Made by a program: the position numbers and the translations under genes. From contig CM049313.1 in NCBI GenBank assembly GCA_026874595.1, positions 50,203,659-50,267,658 of the forward strand: a stretch of DNA of 64,000 nucleotides, in the 5' to 3' direction. This DNA comes from Sipunculus nudus. Taxonomy: Eukaryota > Annelida > Sipuncula > Golfingiida > Sipunculidae. Position 1 is the first letter of the stretch. Every line of letters begins with the position of its first letter. The notes under the pieces were generated by a model that was not told the DNA's origin, did no database searches, and was given only the letters and a program-made list of their open reading frames with translations. Positions 10,790-22,504 of this stretch are shown in pieces.

Positions 10790-11860
10790 AAAAAAAAAGG
10801 TTCAACTGTTGCACGTTAACTTGGTCAGTGTATATATTGCCCTGCCATCACAAACCGTCATGAATGGAAATCAGTTTATTAATACTTTTCATGTTTTTCA
10901 AAATGAACGTTTCTCCTTGGCGGAGGTGTTTGCTCCACTCAATGTGCTCCTCTTACAACGGCTGAATGTCATCACTTTTGGCATTATCCGGATATTTTAG
11001 GAAAATTATGAGCCAAACAGTTCTGTCTTAAATTTCCTTGTACGCTGACCATATACAATTAATCTTTGACCTTTGCTTTCTCTCTTTGTGAACAAATCCG
11101 TTCTGTCTCCACGATTGGAAACCTAAATGTTGAGTATATCAGAAGTTTGCATCCAAAAACGTAACGAATCTGAATCAGGACCTCTAATTTATGAGTGAAT
11201 CTATGAGAACTGAGCAAAAACCCTTGAAGCTGGTGAATTGAATACTTTGTGATAAAAGCCTGGCATGAATAAAGTGGAAATATAAATATTCTTTCGCTTG
11301 ATCGCTTTGCCACACTGCAAAATCCTCAATAGATACAGTAACATCTAAATATGGCTAATAAAGCTGACACCTTGATACTTGGATCTTCACTTCGCTTAAA
11401 TTTGTAAAAATTGATTTTGAATCAAATTTGATTGGATTTGAAAAAAAACTTGTTATAATATTTACAATAGTAAAAGCAATATTAAAAGAGAACTGACTTT
11501 ATATGCTAATCGAATTACTCTTTCGACAGATTGCTCGCTGCCTGTAACATGTCCGTAGCTTTTCATTAGTAATGGCTCTGTTACATAGATTTTATTCAGT
11601 TTGTAGCTTTGAGGTTTTATGGTAAACAAAGACGAATGGATCACGTGGATGTCGGCGGACATGCAATGCTTTTCACACAATTAAGGAGATGAATCACTGT
11701 TTTGCACGTAATTATCTCAGAAAATATGACAACATCAAGCAAGGATTTACCACAGTAAACGAATGTTTATAGAAAATTATATTGTTGAGAAACACTAGCT
11801 GCCTCCATAATTAGTCATCAATCACATTATATTTTCTTAATATAATGTTTAATATCCCCT
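10790..11860 (+). repeat. Unnamed dispersed repeat, copy A
   Basis: This copy shares ordered landmarks with copies at 13.25, 19.56, 22.96 and 37.97 kb: GCCCTGCCATCACAAACCGT, GGCGGAGGTGTTTGCTCCAC, a degenerate counterpart of the TTTTTAGGAATATCGTGAGTC block, ATTCAGTTTGTAGCTTTGAGG, GATGAATCACTG and TTTACCACAGTAAACGAATG. No coding frame is shared among copies. I see no terminal inverted repeat or poly-A tail, so the class is unknown. Confidence 0.7.
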
Positions 11861-11910
11861 AATTTGCTTAAAATGACATATGTTGCACTTTTGGGAATTT
11901 GGTGTACATA

Positions 11911-11936
11911 TTTATATATATATATATATATATATA
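11911..11936. repeat. (TA)n microsatellite
   Basis: A short TA run between dispersed-repeat copy A and the ~165-bp array. Confidence 0.9.
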
Positions 11937-11959
11937 TTTGTATAACTTTTTATGTGTTT

Positions 11960-12980
11960 ATATGTGCGTATGTGTGTGTCCAAAGGAAGCGGAGACTAAG
12001 TGAAAATACAGAGAGACTTATTGGATTGCCAGTCGCGTGTCTTGTCAGCGGTGCTTTAATTCGTTTCAGTGTCATAACCCTAACAATGTTGTCGTTGATT
12101 TAAAATATAACAACTCCATGGTGAAAATAAATTATTTATAGCCATTCTGGATGTCTTTGTGTTCATTTCGCAACTAGTATCATCTTGGATTTGCTAGTCG
12201 CGTGGCCTAACAGAATTGCTGTAGTTAAGGTACGAATGTTCTGAACTCAAAAGCATAGAGGTGGATTCCAATATCATTACTCTTTGAAGACAAATAAAGA
12301 TTTATAGACATATTTTGTTCTCGGAGTTCTTTTGGCAGCCGATTAGGGCACTATGTTGGATTTGCCAGTCACACGAACAGTCGGCGATACTTGATTTAGT
12401 TTCAGTTAATGCTTGACCACAAACAAAACAGAAGATAATACAATGATTTATAACTGGATTTTTTTTTTTGGGGGGGGGGGGTAGGGGGTGGATCGAATTT
12501 CAAGTCAGGTGTCCAGTCGGTAAAGCTTTAGTTGATTTCATTGAATGTCTTGACTCCTAAAGAATAGTAGAAAATAGCAATATCACAACTCTAAGTTGAA
12601 AAATAAATGATTTATATATGCTTTATGGCCTTTGTACCCATTTTCGCAGCAAATTTAGGTGGGCGCGATATTTTATTTACCAGTCACAGTACTGGTCAGC
12701 CATGCTTTAGTTCATTTCAGTGAAGGTCTTCACTCTAAAAATATATTAGTTGATACCAATATCACAACTGTAGGTTGAAAAAAATGTCATATGTGGCCAC
12801 TTTTAGGTTCTCTGTGGCAATTTTGGAAGCAATCTTTGATTTACCAGTCCCGTGATCCGGTTTTTATTGTTTTAATTGAATTTTTTGGCGAGGAAAGCCA
12901 TTGTTAAATACCAAAATCACAACTCTATAATGAGAAATAAATTATTTATGGCCATTTTTAGGGTTTTTTAAGGAACCCTT
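11960..12980 (+). repeat. ~165-bp tandem array, about six units
   Basis: The core TTGGATTTGCCAGTCRCG recurs, with divergence, near 12023, 12187, 12357, 12506, 12672 and 12836. It is followed in most units by GCTTTAGTTCATTTCAGT-like sequence and AATAAATTATTTATGGCC. Spacing is about 150-170 bases. The array lies exactly between copies A and B of the dispersed repeat. A G run interrupts it at about 12470-12481. Confidence 0.8.
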
Positions 12981-13235
12981 AAAAATTAACAAGTGTTCAA
13001 TTTTATCGTAATCCGATAAAAAAACCTTTTGTAGCAAATTTTAAGGGTTTAGATATATTTCACCCTTAACTTATTACACTTCTCGATTATTTCAGAATGA
13101 TATGATAATATATCATTCTTATTACAACATAGCCTTAATTCTGTCAAAAAAAACCCAACTAGCAGGATTTGGGCAATGGGCTATCATTCAAAATGTTTTA
13201 TGATAAGGGGTTTGGTGTTCCTATTTCACTTTATC
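12981..13235. other. Spacer, nothing recognised
   Basis: AT-rich sequence between the tandem array and copy B. No frame or repeat was recognised. Confidence 0.5.
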
Positions 13236-13824
13236 AGACCATATAAGGCCTCCAGTGTCCACACTGCCCTGCCATCACGAACCGTCATCCAATTATCCCT
13301 GAGGTGATTGCTCTACATTATTTGGTCCTCTGCATATGGCCCGTTGCCATTCCTGTGTATTCCTATTTTTAGGAATATCGTGAGTCATACAGTCTGCCAT
13401 TAATCTGTAACCTTTACTTTATCTTTCTGTTGGTGAATCTATGCTAGTTGATAGGATGGAATCGTAAATATTCAAAATCGCAAAAGAGTGTTTGCAACAA
13501 ATAACGTAATAAATCACATTTATGAACCTGTAATTACCTGTAGTATAATATATAGACACGATGACACTAGTGCAATTGTGGGTGGCATTAGTCTGGCATA
13601 ACTAAAGTCCGAATGTAAATATCACTGTATCCTCATGCACAATTCCTCTTTATTTTCTGCATCTTCTAAATAATAGCTTTTTACTGGTAATGGTTCTGGT
13701 CCATGGAACTTATTCAGCTTGTAGCTTTAAGGTTTTTTGGCAAACAAAGATGAATGGATCACGTCGATGTGTGCGGACAATTAGTGCTTTTACACAATGG
13801 GAGATTAATCACTGCCTGCTTAGC

Positions 13825-13893
<69 letters not shown>

Positions 13894-13935
13894 AAAATAT
13901 GCGAAAATTCAGCAGGGATTTACCAAAGTAAACAA
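13236..13935 (+). repeat. Unnamed dispersed repeat, copy B
   Basis: It matches copy A across CACTGCCCTGCCATCACGAA, TTTTTAGGAATATCGTGAG, TTCAGCTTGTAGCTTTAAGG, CAAACAAAGATGAATGGATC and GATTTACCAAAGTAAACAAA. A long (TA)n run has expanded inside it at 13827-13891, near the point where copies C and D also carry long TA runs. Confidence 0.7.
13827..13891. repeat. (TA)n microsatellite inside copy B
   Basis: About 65 bases of uninterrupted TA. The translated YIYIYI frames here are artefacts of the repeat. Confidence 0.95.
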
Positions 13936-13953
13936 ATGTCATTAGATGCTCCC

Positions 13954-14020
13954 CATCTATCTATCTATCTTTCTATCTATTAAATATATATATATATATA
14001 TATTTATTTATTTATTTATT
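13954..14020. repeat. Compound (CTAT)n-(TA)n-(TTTA)n microsatellite
   Basis: Three simple-sequence blocks follow one another: CTATCTATCTAT, then TATATATA, then TTTATTTATTTA. Confidence 0.95.
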
Positions 14021-14354
14021 GTTGTGAGCAACCGATACAATCCCTCGAAGGGTTTTTGATGAGGTTAGATCTGCTACATACATTAGTAAGTTTGATTTGT
14101 TTAAAGGGTTTCGGTAGGTGCATTTTTCCGAACTGGCTAAACAAATATCTGCTTTTGCAAATCCAAATGGATTAAACCATTACAAAGTTATGCTTTTCGA
14201 AATGAAAATCTCCCATTTGGCTTATGAGATTAACGTATTATGTATACGTATATTATGTATATGTTTTGGTTAGAAAACTGCAGTTGTTACATTGATCACG
14301 TAATTATGTACAACCAATCATGAGAGGAACATTAACAAAGTCTGTTAGACCTCT
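14021..14354. other. Nothing recognised
   Basis: Short stretch between microsatellites and a pol fragment. A small run of repeated TACGTATATTATGTATA lies at about 14237-14262. Confidence 0.5.
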
Positions 14355-14570
14355 TTGAAAGTTGAAACGTTAACAATTCACTTAGCCAAAAGTAACTTTT
14401 TTTCGTGCCACTGCAGTCTATCTAGGATACGAGGCAAGGGTTGTGTTAAACCTATAACCAGTAAAGAGACGGCTTTAGAAGAATTCCCAGTTCCAGAGAA
14501 CCGAAAGGAACTGATGCGATTCTTAGGAATGTCTGGTTTTAGACAATTTTGCCAGATTTTTGCCTATTAA
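14355..14570 (+). pseudogene. Ty3/gypsy-like pol fragment (end of reverse transcriptase)
   Basis: The 71-residue frame contains KGCVKPITSKETALEEFP followed by VPENRKELMRFLGMSGF. This resembles the thumb/connection region of Ty3/gypsy reverse transcriptases, where a 'P.P....EL.RFLGM..YYR.F' block is typical. The diagnostic YRRF after FLGMSGF is degraded to RQFC, and the frame breaks soon after. Bases up to about 14700 may hold further scrambled remnant (KTPVPCVFNQ in another frame). No LTRs are seen nearby. An old, dead fragment. Confidence 0.6.
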
Positions 14571-15260
14571 CAAACAAAAGAATCTATGCAACCAACTGGT
14601 AAAATACGAAATCACCCCCAAATATCTTTCAAAATGGTACTTTTCTATACAAAAGACCCCAGTGCCTTGCGTTTTCAATCAATGCCCAAGGAGATACTGT
14701 CAAAATTGACTGGAAATCATGCACTATAAACGGCATAAATATTAACATGTACTAGGAAAGGTACCGTGTGCTTAATTATATGTTGATAATGTCCTAAGGC
14801 CATGCACATCGGCGAAACTAGTCATAGATTAAACATGAGAATAAATGGCCATAGGCACTTATTTAACTAGAATCAAAACACATTCCAGTTGGCTGACACT
14901 TCATGCAAACTTGAAACAATGCGGAGCATATGAGGATATGCATACTAAATGGAGATCTCAAGGACACAAGGTTTAGAAAAATTGAAAGAATTTAGAAGAA
15001 TTGAAACTTAAAATATTCAACTGCATACAAAATGCTTCAATCAAGACAAAGGTTCCCTGGCATACTATAAGCATTAATCTATATACATGTACTATAATAA
15101 CCTTTGCCATGGCACCGGTGATCTGTTCCTTAGCTCTTTATTCCTACCTTGTTTCTGATACTCCGTTCGTGTCTATTTTAACTCTTTATGTTCTTCTTTT
15201 ACCCTGTTATGTTATCTTCTTTGTCTCACGTTACTTTCACCTGTTTCTTCAGCATTATTC
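14571..15260. other. No gene recognised
   Basis: The 123-residue frame at 15001-15372 is hydrophobic only because it runs into TTA-repeat DNA (poly-Leu). No family is recognisable. Confidence 0.5.
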
Positions 15261-15264
15261 CTAT

Positions 15265-15312
15265 TTATTATTATTATTATTATTATTAGTCATATTATTA
15301 TTATTATTTCTT
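15265..15312. repeat. (TTA)n microsatellite
   Basis: A TTA trinucleotide run with a few interruptions. Confidence 0.9.
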
Positions 15313-15494
15313 ATTCTGTTTCTGATGATTTATACTATTTGCTTTTTGTTTTGGCCTATATTTTTCTTTTAATCTTCTGACCGTTTAATATCTATTAAAT
15401 AGGATATTATTTTAAAGGGTTTTTTCTTGTTTTAATACTTCTACACTCTAAATTACCAATTATATGTTTACCTTTTATGGAACGGTTTTATATT

Positions 15495-15525
15495 GATGAT
15501 GATGATGATGATTGTTATTATTACC

Positions 15526-15560
<35 letters not shown>

Positions 15561-15585
15561 TATTATTATATTATTATTATATTTA
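15495..15585. repeat. (GAT)n and (ATT)n microsatellites
   Basis: A short GAT run at 15495-15512 is followed by an interrupted ATT run at 15529-15585. The poly-Met and poly-Ile/Tyr frames here are artefacts. Confidence 0.9.
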
Positions 15586-15869
15586 TTACTACGAATCCCC
15601 CGTGTTAAATTTTACCTTATTAATACATTCGCTGCCCAGCCAATTATTCCCCCAGGGCCAGGGTGGCAACTGTCTTAGTGAGGTCCGGGTGAAGTCCTGA
15701 CTGTCCTTTGGCCAATCAACACTCCCTATTATGCCTACCGCCAATAACAACATGAATGTTAATACGGACACACCTCAAGAGAAATACCCTAAGAAGATCA
15801 AACATAACAGGTGCTATTATTTTAAAACCTGCCTAAAAACACGTTACATTAGAGACCACAAAACATAAA

Positions 15870-16288
15870 GGCAATTACAGCAATTTAGCCAATTATGAAT
15901 CCTTCCTCTTAAAACCACATACCATGTAACTCAAATTAGAAATAATTATCAACGAGCACACTTAAACTGAATATTGTTAGGATACATCAAAGCCACTCTT
16001 TATTATAAGACTGGTATAAGGGTATTGAAAAAAATCAAACAGTTTATACTCATGCTTTACTGGTTATGCTGTCGAAAATTATCAAGAATACGACATCAAA
16101 CTTTTTGAACAAGTCTTATTATTTATTTAGGCAAATCATTTCCAAAAATTATAAAACAGCATTTTTATTGACAAACAGGATAATAGAAATTTTCCTCTGA
16201 TCTAATTATGCCCTATTAAGCCCATTTTCTTGCAATTTATTCTTATTCTTCTCTGACAGCATATACAATATCATTATAATTAATACAT
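15870..16288 (+). repeat. Duplicated segment C, left part
   Basis: Matches 22505-22945 through landmarks GCCAATTATGAAT, GGTATAAGGGTAT, ACTCATGCTTT, then AAGAATACGACATCAAACTT followed by TTTTGAACAAGTCTTATTAT, and TTTTCCTCTGAT. It continues at 19529 after the LINE insertion, so the two parts were one block before the LINE landed. Confidence 0.8.
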
Positions 16289-19200
16289 GTTTTTTCTCGC
16301 ATGATACTAGTCAAGCCAGAGGAGCCATCATATTAATTGGTATAAAAATTGCAATTAAAGTCGGTTAAATGTGTCTCTGACAGAGAGGGTAGATTTTTCA
16401 TTTTAAATGTCTATATCCAGAAATGTCCAATTTTATAAATCAATGTTTATGGTCCGAACAGTGAGACAGTACAAGTGCTGTGTTACAAAAAGATATGTAA
16501 AATAATTGAAACAGAATTTGACATAGACTTTAATACTAAAGTTGTCTGGGGAGGAGACCTGAATTTCTGTTTCTCCCCCTTGGATGCTCAAGGTCTTAAT
16601 CCAACATTCAAATATAAAACAATTCACTCTATAAAAACAATAATTCAAACATTTGATATGTGTGATATATGGCGACTACGTTATCCAAATATTAAAGTTT
16701 TTACTCGTAGGGGATTATACCCACTTACACAACGTAGGTTAGACTATTTTCTTATAGCAGTGACTTTGCAACCCTATGTAACAACTGTGAGATTATACCT
16801 TGTGTGGGAACAGACCATTCGGCAGTACTCCTTAGACTTTGTTCTTTTGAAATGCCAAAAAATGGGCCATCATTATGAAAATTTAATAATTCATTATCTG
16901 AAGACACCATATTTATAACCAAATTAAAAGAGTATATAGAATTAGTGAAACATGAAGTTTTTAATACAAATATGAATGCTAAAACCAAGTGGGACTATTT
17001 AAAATATCATATAAGAAAATTTGCAATAGCATACTCAAAAGAAAAGAGCAGAGCTAAAGGATAAAGGATAAAGAGGATAAGCTTAGAAAAAGAAATGGAG
17101 CAACTAGAAAGTATTATTGGAGAGTGTCATGATAATAGTATTATTAAAAAAATACAAAGATTTAAAACAGAAACTTGAAGAATGTTATGATCTGATAACT
17201 GAGGGCCTAATTGTTAGATCCAGAGCTCAGTAGTTTGAGCAGAGTGAGCGCAGCTCAAAATATTTCTTAAATCTTGAAAAGAGAAATCAGAACGTGACAG
17301 TTATAAAAACAATTAATAGTAGGGTCTGTAGAAACAATGGATCACAACAAAATAATGTCGTATATTCATGAATATTATATGCAAAGGTTTTCAAGATCTT
17401 CAGATGTCACCTCTGAGGATTGTGATAAGTTTTTGGAAGGTATTTATGGGTTACCAGAACTTACTGAGGATGAGTCTTTGAAGTGTGAAGGTAACATCAC
17501 TGTCACAGATGTACTTGAATCCTTAAAATGTATGCCAAATAATAAAACACCAGGGAATGATGGAATGACAAAAGAATTGTACTTGAGTATGTTTGATGAA
17601 GTAGGTTTGGAAATGACTTCTTGTTTAAAAAACCGGGTTAGGACAAAAGATATATAGAATTCTGGAGACCAATAAGCTTAACAAATGTTGACTGAAAGGT
17701 GTTAAGTGAAATTTTAGTTTCACGATTGCGAAAGGTTTTGCGCTAACCCTGCCTTTGTTCAAGGCCGCTATATCGGAAATATATTTCGCTTAATCAGTGA
17801 TATGATGGAATATTGTGATACAGAACAGGAAGAAGTAATTCTCTTTGGAACTGACTTTAAAGCAGCTTTTGACTCATTACATCAGGTTTTCATGTTAACT
17901 GTTCTGCCCAGTGTTCATTAACTGGATAAAACTTTTGCATAATAACATGAAAAGCTTTGTTATTAACAATGGTTTTACACCACCATATTTTTGTTGTCTA
18001 GGGGTACTAAACAAGGGGACCCAATATCCCCATTTTGTTTTTATTAGTTTTAGAAGTGTTAACACATCAAGTTCGTATAAATAAAAATATCCAAGGAGTC
18101 CATGTAGGTGCATAAGAACTAAAAATGACATGCTTTGCTGATGACATTACTTTTTTCATCAGGAATACAGCTTCATTTGAACATTTATTTAGAACCATAA
18201 ATGGGATTTAACAATGTTCTTACCTGCATGTCAATTATAATAAATCTGAGGCAGCCTGGATAGATGCAAGTAAATATAGTACACTAGAACCAGTTGCATT
18301 TAAGTGGGTTAACTTGACAAAAGGAGCATTAAAACCCTTGGCATCTGGCACTCGTATGATAAAGATATCAGTAGGAAACTCAATTTTGATAATGTGAGAG
18401 AAAATTATTTTTTTTAATCTTTACTGTGTGGTCTAGCAGAAATTTATCATTATCTGGAAGGGCAGAAATTTGAAGAACATTTGTTTTAATCAAAGTAATA
18501 TATTTAGTATCAATGTTTTATCTTGAGAAAATAGGTTGAGTTGCCAATGTGTCTTCAAACTTTAAATACCATGGAATACCATCTAAGATACCAGGCTTTT
18601 ATAAACAATGTTTGGAAGGCTGGTCACAATATGTTTCAAAAGAACCAACCATAAAAAATGAGGTAAAACTGCAACCTCTGTGAAACAACAGTTGGATTAG
18701 AGTGGATAAAAAGTCAGTGTATTGCAAATATTTGGACTCCTGTGGAATAAGATTTGTAAAAGACTTTGTATCGAAGGAAGGAAAAATACTAAAATGGTAT
18801 GAATTTATTAAAAAAATATCAAGATAATAGACAGGAGTCTATCTCATATGGAAGTCCGTATTAACTGCAATACCATGTAACTGGCTAAAATTATTGCGAT
18901 ACGAGGATATCAAATCTAATGAAGGTATATCAGAGGAGCATATAATTACAACTAAGGGTATTACAAATATACAATCATTGTCTTCTAACTATGTTTATGA
19001 TCTGTTGGTGGGAAAAAAATCAACGGCACCCTCATAATTGGTCAACTTAAGACATACAATACAAGATGATAATATCAACTGGGAGAGTTACTTTGGAGCC
19101 ATCCAAAAAATCATTGGATATATACTCAAGGGAATTCTTATTTAAAATACTCGATAACTATTTACCAACGTAAAGATTACTTTACAAATGGAATTTAGTT

Positions 19201-19528
19201 GATAGTTACCGATATTCTTATTGCTTCATAGAATTAGAGACCAAGGAACACATTTTTTATGAATGTTCTGTAACAAAAAAATTAAAATTTTAGAATTGTG
19301 GATTGGATGAAATCAAATGGAGTGATAATGCCACCATTAACCTTAAACAATGTATTGTATGGAATGCTTCCAATTAAGAATAACCTTCAAATAAATCAGG
19401 TGCTCCTTACATTTAAAATGTGTGTATATCAAAGTTGAAAGGAATATAATCAAAACATAAGCAATTTAATGCCAGATTTGTTTAGGAGATTTAAATATAT
19501 AATAAAATTTATTATTTAAAAAAATATT
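16289..19528 (+). mobile_element. 5'-truncated L1-like LINE with target-site duplication
   Basis: A degenerate non-LTR retrotransposon. It begins inside the endonuclease domain (SQARGAIILIGIK, parallel to NQSRGVAVLVGK in the LINE at 29.6 kb) and ends in an A/T-rich tail. ATTATAATTAATACAT at 16273-16288 and ATTATAATCAATACACAT starting at 19529 look like an aged target-site duplication. The uninterrupted homologous segment at 22.93 kb has CTAATCAATACACAAATC at this point, which supports the junction. 5' truncation and long target duplications are typical of target-primed reverse transcription. Confidence 0.8.
16475..19290 (+). pseudogene. L1-like ORF2 (endonuclease/RT), multiply broken
   Basis: Fragments in order: endonuclease with VVWGGDLNFCF (GDxN motif), CDIWRLRYPN and RRLDYFL (16475-16918); a linker with a degraded KYFLNLEKRN block (~17270); RT with KCMPNNKTPGNDGMTKELY (17337-17657) and FWRPISLTNVD; motif A in LFGTDFKAAFDSL (~17850); GTKQGDPISPF (18003-18035); catalytic FADDI (18134-18148); and a C-terminal Cys/His block YSYCFIELETKEHIFYEC near 19215. 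Stops and frameshifts fall between almost every block, so it is dead. The 'IWRLR.P' and 'EHIFYEC' blocks place it in the same family as the LINE at 26.8-32.1 kb. Confidence 0.85.
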
Positions 19529-20602
19529 ATTATAATCAATACACATACCGTGATCCGTTTAAACACAACCTGATCAGTTAATTAATATTTATCTTGTCGT
19601 ATTACATGAAAGTCTCAACATGGCGGAGGTAAGTCCAGCTAAGCGGTAGTGGTTGCTCTCCTTAATTTGCTCCAGTACAGATACCTCGACTGCTTTTCTG
19701 TGTATTCATTTTTTTTTAGGAATTTTAGTCATACACTTCTGCCTTTGAACCTATTGGTACGCCGACAATGCACCATTTAAAATTTTTCCTATGCTTTGTG
19801 TTTGTGTGAGTACGTGTTGCTTGATTTGATGGAATCCAAAATACTCAGTAATTTATTAGTGAATCTATGGGTATTGAGAATAAACCTTTGTAGCAAAGGT
19901 AATTATGTTTTTCTGGTGACACATGTCTAGCATGCATACAGTGCAAATGTTAATATCCTTTCTCTTTTGCCGCTTTTATTTTAAGTTATGTATTACTGTA
20001 TCATCTGAATATGGCGTACAAAGATGACATTCAGTTAAAAATCGCCTGATTGTGAAAAATTTCAGTTTTAATCGTATTTGATTTATATTTTTAATGAAAC
20101 TTGTTATATGATTTTTTTTGTAAAAGAAAAATAAAAAGAAAAACATTTTTATATCAGATATGTCTATGTATATGATTTTGAATTTAATCTTTTCCACAGA
20201 TGGCTCCCTTAAATAATTTTAGTTGTTATGTAGCAACAGGTGTCCAAGTTGACTCTTAACATTTTATTAGTAATTGTTCTGGTACATTAACCCTATTCAT
20301 CTTGTAGTGTTATGGCCTTATGGCGGTGGCAAATGAAGAGCCGAGGATCACATGAATTTCTACGGGCATTAACTACTTTTACACAATCAGAGAGCTTAAT
20401 CACTGCTTCACACTTACAAATCTAAGGGAATATTCAAACCTTGAGCAGCAATTTTCCACAGTAATCGGGCATCAGAACGACACTAATTTAGCTGTTGAGG
20501 AGACACTCGCTGGTAGTTATCGTTAGTTACATAACAGATCCTTTACCTATAATCAGCTTTCACCTACTTTGCTAGGGATGACTGATGTAGCACCTGTGGT
20601 GA

Positions 20603-20659
<57 letters not shown>
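20603..20659. repeat. (TA)n microsatellite
   Basis: Long TA run inside duplicated segment C. The sister copy has a TA run at the corresponding place (23970). Confidence 0.95.
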
Positions 20660-20796
20660 TGATGGTATATATGTTTGCAGAACGTGACCAATGCGCTCTA
20701 TTAGAGGGTTGCTAAGAGCTGGTACATTGTAATTATTTATGAGATGCAAACGAATGAAAAGACGTGATAATGCGTAACTGAATATTCTCATAAATA

Positions 20797-20798
<2 letters not shown>

Positions 20799-20839
<41 letters not shown>
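20799..20839. repeat. (TA)n microsatellite
   Basis: Second TA run in segment C, immediately before TTGTTACGGTCCTCATTCAC, where homology with segment D resumes. Confidence 0.95.
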
Positions 20840-20842
<3 letters not shown>

Positions 20843-21070
20843 ACGGTCCTCATTCACGCCGCAAATGGGATTCAACGAGAATAACACAAATGTTTAGACA
20901 TGAATCCTCACAAGTGATAAAAGACGTTATATGTGCTTTAAAGTTGCTCAATTAACTATAAACATAGTATTATATTCATTATGTACATTAACAAACAGTC
21001 CTGTTGGATAAACATTTGTTGAAGCTTAACTCTTTTAAATGTCCTGAACCACAATATTAATACTTAACTG

Positions 21071-21859
21071 ATGTTTATGTCATGCTATTAGAAGGTGGCC
21101 ACAGCCAGGGTTTCCTGATGAAATGATAATCAGCCCTAGGATTGTTTCGAGGGTTTCTCCTCCTTTGTCTCTTTTCCAGTTATGGGTCATTATCGCGCGT
21201 TGTCTTGTGCTGCGCTCGATAATATAGGACAAAGGCCCTGCAAACCCTGATTTCTTTTACCCTTTCTTTATGCCCGCTCATGTCTCCCCCCCCCCCCCCC
21301 CCCCCCACCACGAGGATCCGCTGGGCAGACTCATCTGTTCAGGTAGTTGCTCTCTCACTGCTGGCTCGTGGAGTCCATTGGATGACAGGAAAGTTCTACT
21401 TTATCCTGGTCTAAGGGGCTTTACGATCTTCAGCTAGGAGACCTGCACCACTTGGTATGAGTATAGTACATTTGCCTTTTATATTGCTTTTTATATTGTA
21501 TAGTTGCCTTTTGAATTGTATATTTTCTAAGTATATGTGTATTTTATATTTATATCATATGTGTATACTACTGAAATGTTACTGTACCTAGGACCCTATT
21601 AAATATCACCTTACTTGCTAATGGGCTTCCTGGTAAAATATCTTTGTATAAATGATAAACATTAAAACCACAATAAAACCTCTGTGCCCTGTTATGATCC
21701 AGTATCGCACGTGTACCCCGCCCAATTTTATTGTGCCCCCGAGGACAATAGGATCAGTGTCAGTCATTTAATGTTCCCCCGAATACGCACAAAGCATAAT
21801 CTCGTAATCTCGTAAAGTCTCGGCTTTTCAAACCACGGCGTTAGCTTCTTACTAACAAC

Positions 21860-21910
<51 letters not shown>

Positions 21911-22504
21911 GTCTCTATACATATAGAACATTTGATATATATTCTATATTATTTATTATACATATAAGATTTGAATCCTAAATTTTGTATGAATATGTGT
22001 GTGGTGTATGTGTGCAAAGTGATAAGGATATAAATAGACAATTACAGAGAAAGGGAGAGTAGGAAGAAGATAGATATAGGTATAGATATTGGCACACAAA
22101 TTGTTTGTGACACTCTTCAACCTCTCCCATAACGCGCCTTTCTAAATGTAACAGAAAGCGCTTCAAACAAGATTGAATAAAAGATGTCTGATTCTTTAAT
22201 CTCTTTCGGCTCAAAACAAAAGCCAGGAAAAGAGACGTACTTTTTATAAAAATGTTAATAGGGGTAACTACTTCCATTTGTATGCTGTATGCATCTAAGT
22301 ATGCATATCATTCTTATGGATTACCTGACAGCGTGAAATGCATCACATGAGACACTCATTGCCTAACACTATCAAAGTTACAATATGTGCAATATATATT
22401 TCATCACGACAAGCTATGAGATAATCAGTAGACCTTTCTTAAAATAATAAAAAAAAGAAGTACCCCGATATTTATACCTAATTCTGCCCCCTCCGAAGAC
22501 TAAA
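21071..22504. other. Unique-looking spacer with poly-C and (TA)n tracts
   Basis: No gene is recognised. It holds a C run of about 21 at 21286-21307, a TTTTATATTGC-type short repeat at about 21475-21520, and a (TA)n run at 21860-21906. Bases 21700-21840 are locally GC-richer (GTACCCCGCCC, GCCCCCGAGGAC) and unassigned. The minus-strand frame at 21978-22277 is low complexity at its C-terminus and not recognised. Confidence 0.55.

Larger units (their letters stand above)
19529..21070 (+). repeat. Duplicated segment C, right part (includes dispersed repeat copy C)
   Basis: Runs parallel to 22946-24275: GTGATCCGTTTAAAC/ATAATCCGTTAAAATC, TGGCGGAGGTAAGTCCAGCT, TTAATTTGCTCCAGTACAGA, CTTTCTCTTTTGCCGCTTTT, TTACTGTATCATCTGAATAT, GCTGGTAGTTATCGTTAGTT, TTTGCTAGGGATGACTGAT, TTCACGCCGCAAATGGG and CATAAACATAGTATTATAT-like sequence. 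Bases 19560-20560 are the same family as copies A, B and E. Two TA runs (20603-20659 and 20799-20839) flank ~140 bases absent from the sister copy. Confidence 0.8.

Noticed and set aside
13690-13983. Reading frames with long YIYIYI runs
   Set aside because: They translate a TA microsatellite. The same artefact occurs at 11.9, 20.6 and 15.5 kb (poly-Ile/Tyr).
15001-15372. 123-codon hydrophobic frame resembling a membrane protein
   Set aside because: The hydrophobic part is poly-Leu from a TTA microsatellite, and the rest has no family signature or codon evidence.
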